54,335 nt of DNA from Nemertoderma westbladi (taxonomy: Eukaryota > Xenacoelomorpha > Nemertodermatida > Nemertodermatidae). The first letter of the stretch is position 1. The number at the start of each line of letters is the position of its first letter. This document shows positions 48,930 through 54,335 of the stretch, one piece after another. The notes beneath the pieces are model-generated. The model was not told the origin of the DNA and did no database searches. It saw only the letters and a list, made by a program, of their open reading frames with translations. Location of the stretch: assembly GCA_032718475.1 (NCBI GenBank), contig JAUCBJ010003881.1, positions 1-54,335 on the forward strand, written 5' to 3'. Made by a program: the position numbers and the translations under genes.

Positions 48930-49200
48930 AAGACCTTAGGTTGATAAGTCTAAGTCTTCTACATGACCAACAATAACGTCTCGTCCACTGACTGTACACA
49001 CAGCAGTTGATGACCCGCAGGGGGGGGGGGGGGGGGGGGGGTTTAGATTTAGAGTTATAATTTGGTCTTTATAGCATTCACAAATAGACCGACATTTGAT
49101 GCTGCTGTTCAACATTGTTGAGTACTCTTTGAACGCCATCCAATGTTTCTGACATCAAATCCAGATCATCAACAAAGTCAAAGTCAGTCACAAGTATTGT
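48930..49200 (-). pseudogene. LINE reverse transcriptase fragment
   Basis: On the minus strand 49200-49081 reads VTDFDFVDDLDLMSETLDGV, then QRVLNNVEQQHQ. This corresponds to the catalytic FADD box and following helix of the LINEs at 8.0 and 46.7 kb. It then needs a frameshift to continue as VGLFVNAIKTK. A 22-base G run (49020-49041) follows, after which a GHVEDL stretch may be the equivalent of the VDDFxYLGSW motif. FADD is FVDD here. Dead fragment. Confidence 0.7.
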
Positions 49201-49209
49201 TGGTTTTCT

Positions 49210-51090
49210 TCTGCTTCTATAACCGTTGTATTATCCGCCCACCCAAACTATAAATCCACGATACCACCTAAGCAATATGACACTTCAAATGAGAAATGCG
49301 ACAATATTATTCACATGTACTACTTACTAGGAGCTGAGCAATTGTAGCTGCCAGTAGACAGCAAAACAATAATTAATTGTAGAGGATGTGAGAATGAGTT
49401 TAGGTCTGTGAAGAAAGTAAAAGAGTATGAATAATGAAGGATTGGGTGCTATTTGTCTCATGGGTATCGAATGTTGAGAAATATAAATTAATATTTCAGT
49501 GTTTCAGTATTTCAGTTCATAATATAGTTGATATTTTTTATCCAGTATTCCGAATTACCTCCTAATTACATCACCATTAATGAACGACAGACGATTTGTG
49601 CTGTGAATGAATGCAATAATTATGTGTAGCTTAAATTCGAATACGTTGTAAATAGTGCAGCAATAAAAAATACCTTAATTAATAATGTGAATAAACGGCG
49701 ATCGTGATTTGTGTGCAATACAAGTGACCTTGTATTATTAGCGCATAGAAATAAGAAATGTGAAATAAAAGTGATACAAGGGTAAATATATACAAATATT
49801 TTCACATACATATTTCTATACCAGTTGATGCTCTACGCGTAAATAAAAAAATCTATCATAAATACGACGGGAGTGGAATAATCACTAACCAATGGTTCGA
49901 GTTATGTGTTCTGATAGCCGCATAAATAACAGTCTCTGTTATTGATTGACGGGAATGAAAACGTCTGATAACATGCGACATGCTTGCAACGGACACAACA
50001 GCCACATAAAGGGGGAATATCAAACCGGGAAATAATATGGTTGAAAATTTATAATAATTATTATATATTTTCTGGTAGAAATCTAAACAAATTAAGTAAT
50101 ATTTTAAAAGTTAGTTTTGAAAGGGTACTAATTAAATAGGTTAATTATAATTGTTTCGTCTCAAGTTTCTACAAAAATTTTAAATATTAATTTATTTTAA
50201 TTAGATAATTTATCGAATATTTCTATTAGCCAATCTATTCTGATACACATGTTGTTAGTAGATACATAGACACTTCAAATGATGTGAGTTGATGACATTA
50301 AGTTAAATACAAAAGCCACCAAAGTCACGGATGATGTTAATTAATATCAGAACACATTCTAAATTATGCGGCTATCAGAACACATTCAAAATTACATAAA
50401 CTGTATCTCACCATAGCTTTAGAGTCGAACTTTTCTCCAGGCACAATTAATAATGAACACTTTCTCAAACGAAACCGAATTTCATCGTGTATGCAGTAAT
50501 TAGAACCTCTCACGGTGACAATGTCGGCACAATGGGTGACAACAATCTTTGGTGGCCGGAAACAGGAGGAGTTACATATATCGTATCGGATACAGTGTTT
50601 GTTGTTGCAGAAGTGATAGCGGTACTGTGTGCCGGCGAGGGTTGGAATAAAAAGTGGGATATAGGCCTAACGGATAGTCCGGCCATAGATTGTATACTAA
50701 CATACAGTTAATGTTGCGAACTAGAATTTACTACAAAAATGTTAAAAAGAATACTTACTGAGTTGTATAACACGGTTATAGATATATAAAATGTAGAATA
50801 ATACTGAATCTGGATGTGGCAAGTTTTAATTATATTCAATTAAATAAACCTTGTCATGAAAAACTCTAACACCATATTTCCCAACAATGGTTTCACACAG
50901 CCAGTGCAAAGCTTCCCAAAAATGATTGAAACCTACCAAAGGGATCACAAGGAGAAAGCTTCTACAAAATGAGCCAATTGTTATACAGTTTGGGACATAA
51001 AACGACATTTTAGTTAAATGTTATTAGCCGATTTAAGTCTTTAATTATCTATATTTGATATATTTCATTTGTTCGTACCCACTAACTCCA
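49210..51090. other. AT-rich sequence, no gene recognised
   Basis: Short frames at 50487-50711 (+) and 50826-51008 (-) have no recognised motif, splice sites or neighbours to support them. No repeats. Confidence 0.45.
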
Positions 51091-51095
51091 TTTTA

Positions 51096-51963
51096 GTTCC
51101 TTTAGTCAAGGACAGGTCTGGAGACCTGACCAGTAGAGAAAACTACCGAGGCAATACCCTGTCCAGTATATTCAGTATTGGAGAAAATTATTCTAGAACG
51201 TATAATTGAGTACCTTCATACAAGTGACAACCAATTTGGTTTCAAACCTAAATCAGGTACTGAACTTTGTATATATACCCTAAGGAAAAGGAAATCATTA
51301 ATTATTATCTCTCTAATAATTCATCTGTTTATATCTACATGTTGGATGCTTCCAAAGCATTCGATCGAGTAAATCACTTTAAATTATTTGATACGCTCCT
51401 TACAAGGGGTGTTCCTGTCTACATTGTGAGTTTGATTGAGTATTACTATTGTCATCAATTGTTGCGTGTGCTCTGGGACGGTTTTCTGCGTCAAGCATTT
51501 ACAGTTACTAATGGGACCAGGCAAGGCGGTATCTTATCGCCCTTGCTCTACAATATCTTTGTCGATGGTATCAGGTTGGCGCTGGATGACAGTGGTATAG
51601 GCTGTATGATAGATGGTGTCAGAGTTAATAACCTATTATATGCCGATGACCTCTGCATTCTGTGGGCTACAGAAACTTGTAAATATTGCTGACCGTTTTG
51701 CTGATGATAATTCTATTGTCTCATGGTCTGTACGGCAGAGCGAACACACTAGTAAGGGCTCTGGGCAATGCCTCGGTAGCTGTGAAGATTGTTTTGTTTG
51801 GCGCCTACTGCACACCGATTTACGGGTGTGCACTGTTAGTGGGCCCGTGGCAGTCACACCCTGTGTATATAATATGATAGATTACGGGTTGCCTATAACA
51901 ACACTGCACGTATGCTGTTTAAATGGCCTCGCCAAACCGACGAAGGTCTACCTACTACAGTAG
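51096..51963 (+). pseudogene. LINE reverse transcriptase, frameshifted
   Basis: Three frames together give the RT: SRENYRGNTLSSIFS, LHTSDNQFGFKPKSGTELCI, MLDASKAFDRVNHFKLFD, GTRQGGILSPLLYNIFVDGI and VNNLLYADDLCIL. After the YADD box the frame is lost. In another frame TLVRALGNASVAVKIVLFGA, then YCTPIYGCALLVGPW, gives the usual region downstream of the palm. At least three frameshifts and several stops. Catalytic Asp residues are still visible. Confidence 0.85.
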
Positions 51964-52127
51964 TATGTCCCTGTCTTTCGGCCAAATTGGTCTACCCATG
52001 TTCTGTCATATTATTAATAAGGCTAGTCGGAGTCTGAGTAATCGAGTAATGAACTCGAACATTGTTTTTAACTCTTGTAGACCTTAACTCAAGGTGTTTT
52101 TGATTTACCCTCAGTACCTGTGTGCAG

Positions 52128-52206
52128 TAGGCGCATGGTTTCTTAGACGCATGGTTTCTTAGACGCATGGTTTCTTAGACGCATGGTTTCGTAGGCGCAT
52201 GGTTTC
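52128..52206. repeat. 16-bp tandem repeat, five copies
   Basis: Unit gcgcatggtttcttag / acgcatggtttcttag, with one cgtag variant. Confidence 0.9.
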
Positions 52207-52219
52207 TTATATTTAGTGT

Positions 52220-52337
52220 AGGACTGGACAATTGCGACCCGGACAATTGCGACCCGGTCAATTGCGACCCATGTGTTTAAATAAAAATTATAGGTCGCAA
52301 TTGTCCGGGTCGCAATTGTCCGGGTCGCCATTGTCCT
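52220..52337. mobile_element. Palindromic element with iterated ggacaattgcgaccc motif
   Basis: Three direct copies of a 15-bp unit, ggacaattgcgaccc (third: ggtcaattgcgaccc), then a short AT-rich spacer, then three copies of the reverse complement (ggtcgcaattgtcc; last one ggtcgccattgtcc). The whole forms a long hairpin about 110 bp long. The word tgtaggact occurs on both sides (about 52217 and 52344) and may be a target duplication, but seven bases lie between the right arm and that word. Same design as 4010-4475. Confidence 0.7.
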
Positions 52338-52559
52338 AACATCTGTAGGACTACTTTAATCAAATATATATCCTTTTTTAATAGTTGTGTGCTAATTTAA
52401 TATAAACCTTGTACAGTAGAATATGCCCCCGGTGGGGATTAAATAATAATAAATAAATAAATAACATAGTTTATTCGGTTATACGACGTTGTTTGCGTTG
52501 AAAGTCCCCACCCCCATGAATTGAGGGAGCTGTTACACATCTACAATTTGTTAAAACAA

Positions 52560-52790
52560 TGCTTGTGGAACCTTTTATCCTGAGGAACCCTTGACACTGT
52601 GGAACCTTTAACAATGTGGAACCTTTGGCACTGTGGAACTCCTGCCACTGTGGAACCTTTTACCCTGTGGAACCTTTAGTACTGTGGAACTCTTGCCACT
52701 GTGGAACCTTTGACCCAGTGGAACCTTTGACCCTGTGGAACCTTTGGCACTGTGGAACCTTTAACTCTGCGGAACCTTTGAGCCTGAAGC
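52560..52790. repeat. About 15-18-bp repeat gtggaacctttgaccct
   Basis: About 14 imperfect copies of (c)tgtggaacctttg(a/g)cact. Older and less regular than the other arrays. Confidence 0.85.
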
Positions 52791-52839
52791 GACATTTTGG
52801 CCCTATATGGGTACCAAGTTCGTATCCATATAGGGTGGG

Positions 52840-53260
52840 TTGATAATTTGTTGCTATGCTATTCTACCACTATACAATATTAAAATTGATAACTACACCG
52901 CTCTCACCCCCGCAAAAATTAAAGATATGAGAGATTATACCGCTTCGAATCCCACTGCACTCATTCCACTCTTAATATAATTGGCTTCAGAAATAATATT
53001 CATCACTCGGACTAATTATCTTCCCTTCATAATCGCTTTGTTACCTACTTCTCGGGTAGCTAGCTGCTGATTAGCTTAGCTACTAACCAAACTATATATC
53101 ATGATACTTGAATTGTCAGCACATCATTATTGCTATGGTACTGAGATGTCACAGTGACTAAATATTACATACCATTGCTATAGCAACATCAACGTTGGAT
53201 TAAATTGTTGACAAACCAATTACGTAATGTTTGCAATGTCACTGTCACTCTATAAATGAT
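52840..53260. other. No feature recognised
   Basis: AT-rich sequence between two tandem arrays. No exon or element seen. Confidence 0.5.
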
Positions 53261-53264
53261 AAAA

Positions 53265-54180
53265 ATGTACTGGTGTGCCGATAGGGGGAGTTGCCAACCT
53301 AACACACACAACTCGAATGTACTGGTGTGCCGATAGGGGGAGTTGCCAACCTAACACACACAACTCGAATGTACTGGTGTGCAGGTAGGAGGAGTTGCCA
53401 ACCTAACACACACAACTCGAATGCACTGGTGTGCCGATAGGGGGAGTTGCCAACCTAACACACACAACTCGAATGCACCGGTGTGCCGATAGGGGGAGTT
53501 GCCAACCTAACACACACAACTCGAATGCACCGGTGTGCCGATAGGGGGAGTTGCCAACCTAACACACACAACTCGAATGTACTGGTGTGCCGATAGGGGG
53601 AGTTGCCAACCTAACACACACAACTCGAATGTACTGGTGTGCAGGTAGGAGGAGTTGCCAACCTAACACACACAACGCGAATGTACTGGTGTGCAGGTAG
53701 GAGTTGCCAACCTAACACACACAACTCGAATGCACTGGTTGCCGGTAGGAGGAGTTGCCAACCTAACACACACAACTCGAATGCACTGGTTGCCGGTAGG
53801 AGGAGTTGCCAACCTAACACACACAACTCGAATGTACTGGTGTGCAGGTAGGAGGAGTTGCCAACCTAACACACACAACTCGAATGCACTGGTGTGCCGA
53901 TAGGGGGAGTTGCCAACCTAACACACACAACTCGAATGCACCGGTGTGCCGATAGGGGGAGTTGCCAACCTAACACACAAAACTCGAATGTACTGGTGTG
54001 CAGGTAGGAGGAGTTGCCAACCTAACACACACAACTCGAATGTACTGGTGTGCAGGAAGGAGGAGTTGCCAACCTAACACACACAACTCGAATGTACTGG
54101 TGTGCAGGTAGGAGTTGCCAACCTATCACACCCAACTCGAATGCACTGGTGTGCAGGTAGGAGGAGTGGCCAACCTAACA
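53265..54180. repeat. About 52-bp minisatellite, about 18 copies
   Basis: The unit runs aatgtactggtgtgccgata, ggggagttgccaacctaaca, cacacaactcg. Two main unit types (ccgatagggggag and caggtaggaggag) occur in short blocks, and a tgccggtaggagg type appears near 53740-53800. Some units lack gag and are about 49 bp. Confidence 0.95.
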
Positions 54181-54221
54181 CTATACGATAATTACGCAAT
54201 ACAATAATTAAGACAGGAGGA

Positions 54222-54235
54222 GGGGGGGGGGGGGG
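54222..54235. repeat. Poly(G) run, 14 bases
   Basis: Homopolymer G tract near the window end, in otherwise unremarkable sequence. Confidence 0.95.
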
Positions 54236-54335
54236 TGACTGGACGCAACACCCGCCTTGGCGAATTAATATCCCGCCTCAATGTGGTAAATTCTCAATTT
54301 ATCAATTTAGGGAAAGTGGGACGTTATTTTAATCA

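Larger units (their letters stand above)
51096..52464 (+). mobile_element. 5'-truncated LINE of a third type
   Basis: Begins in the RT fingers (VPLVKDRSGDLTSRENYRG) and ends in a 3' UTR with a small hairpin-like atgcccccggtggggatt and an (AATA)n tail at 52441-52464. The style (DASKAFDRV, YADDL, RALGNAS...YGCAL) is that of CR1/L2-like elements, different from the other LINEs in the window. Two later additions lie in its 3' part: a 16-bp tandem repeat and the palindromic element at 52220-52337. Confidence 0.75.

Noticed and set aside
50487-51008. Two short frames (74 codons plus, 60 codons minus)
   Set aside because: No recognised motif, no splice borders, no neighbour support. Length is within chance for this composition.

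Overview
The window is animal (metazoan) nuclear DNA. It is AT-rich, has spliceosomal introns with GT/AG borders, LINE retrotransposons, MITE-like elements, and an extreme load of tandem repeats: roughly 24 of 54 kb are minisatellite arrays. A soft-bodied or marine invertebrate is plausible, but I cannot name the species. No rRNA, tRNA or CRISPR was seen, and nothing prokaryotic.

The one host gene I can support is on the minus strand and runs from about 40.9 kb down to 2.2 kb, continuing past the window start. I reconstructed seven exons, in transcription order 40728-40871, 38452-38507, 36683-36843, 24844-24980, 3344-3499, 2902-2997 and 2206-2418. They total 963 nt (321 codons), all have consensus splice sites, and every junction is phase-compatible. 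The last three encode the start of a Dbl-homology (RhoGEF) domain of the PLEKHG type (closest guess PLEKHG7-like). The introns are filled with repeats and transposons.

The outstanding feature is a 45-bp tandem array (10621-24879, about 317 units, plus about 13 units at 6435-7015). Read in gene orientation, each unit is the last 36 nt of exon 24844-24980 followed by the first 9 nt of its intron (GTAAGTATG). The array is therefore several hundred copies of a real exon end with its own consensus 5' splice site, in direct continuity with the exon. Because 45 is a multiple of 3 and no unit has a stop, use of any intact donor would add 15-residue repeats and still join the next exon in phase. The array is split by a 5'-truncated LINE (7049-10620, 12-bp target duplication), which is itself split by a 1.8-kb DNA transposon (8177-9993).

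Region by region: 1-2.2 kb, MITE with nested LINE tail and poly(C); 2.2-3.5 kb, three DH exons; 4.0-4.5 kb, element with inverted iterated motifs; 6.4-24.9 kb, splice-site array with nested elements; 26.0-27.8 kb, 29/42-bp satellite; 28.5-35.1 kb, nearly complete but broken LINE (minus) whose ORF1 carries an Ulp1/SENP-like cysteine protease domain; 36.7-40.9 kb, three upstream exons with introns almost wholly made of 25-bp and about 31-bp minisatellites; 41.0-42.2 kb, 15-bp array; 43.5-45.4 kb, 30-bp array; 46.3-47.5 kb, a second LINE of the same general type as the one at 7 kb; 48.9-49.2 kb, LINE fragment; 51.1-52.5 kb, a third LINE type; 53.3-54.2 kb, 52-bp array. Long poly(C)/poly(G) runs recur, several inside LINE coding sequence.
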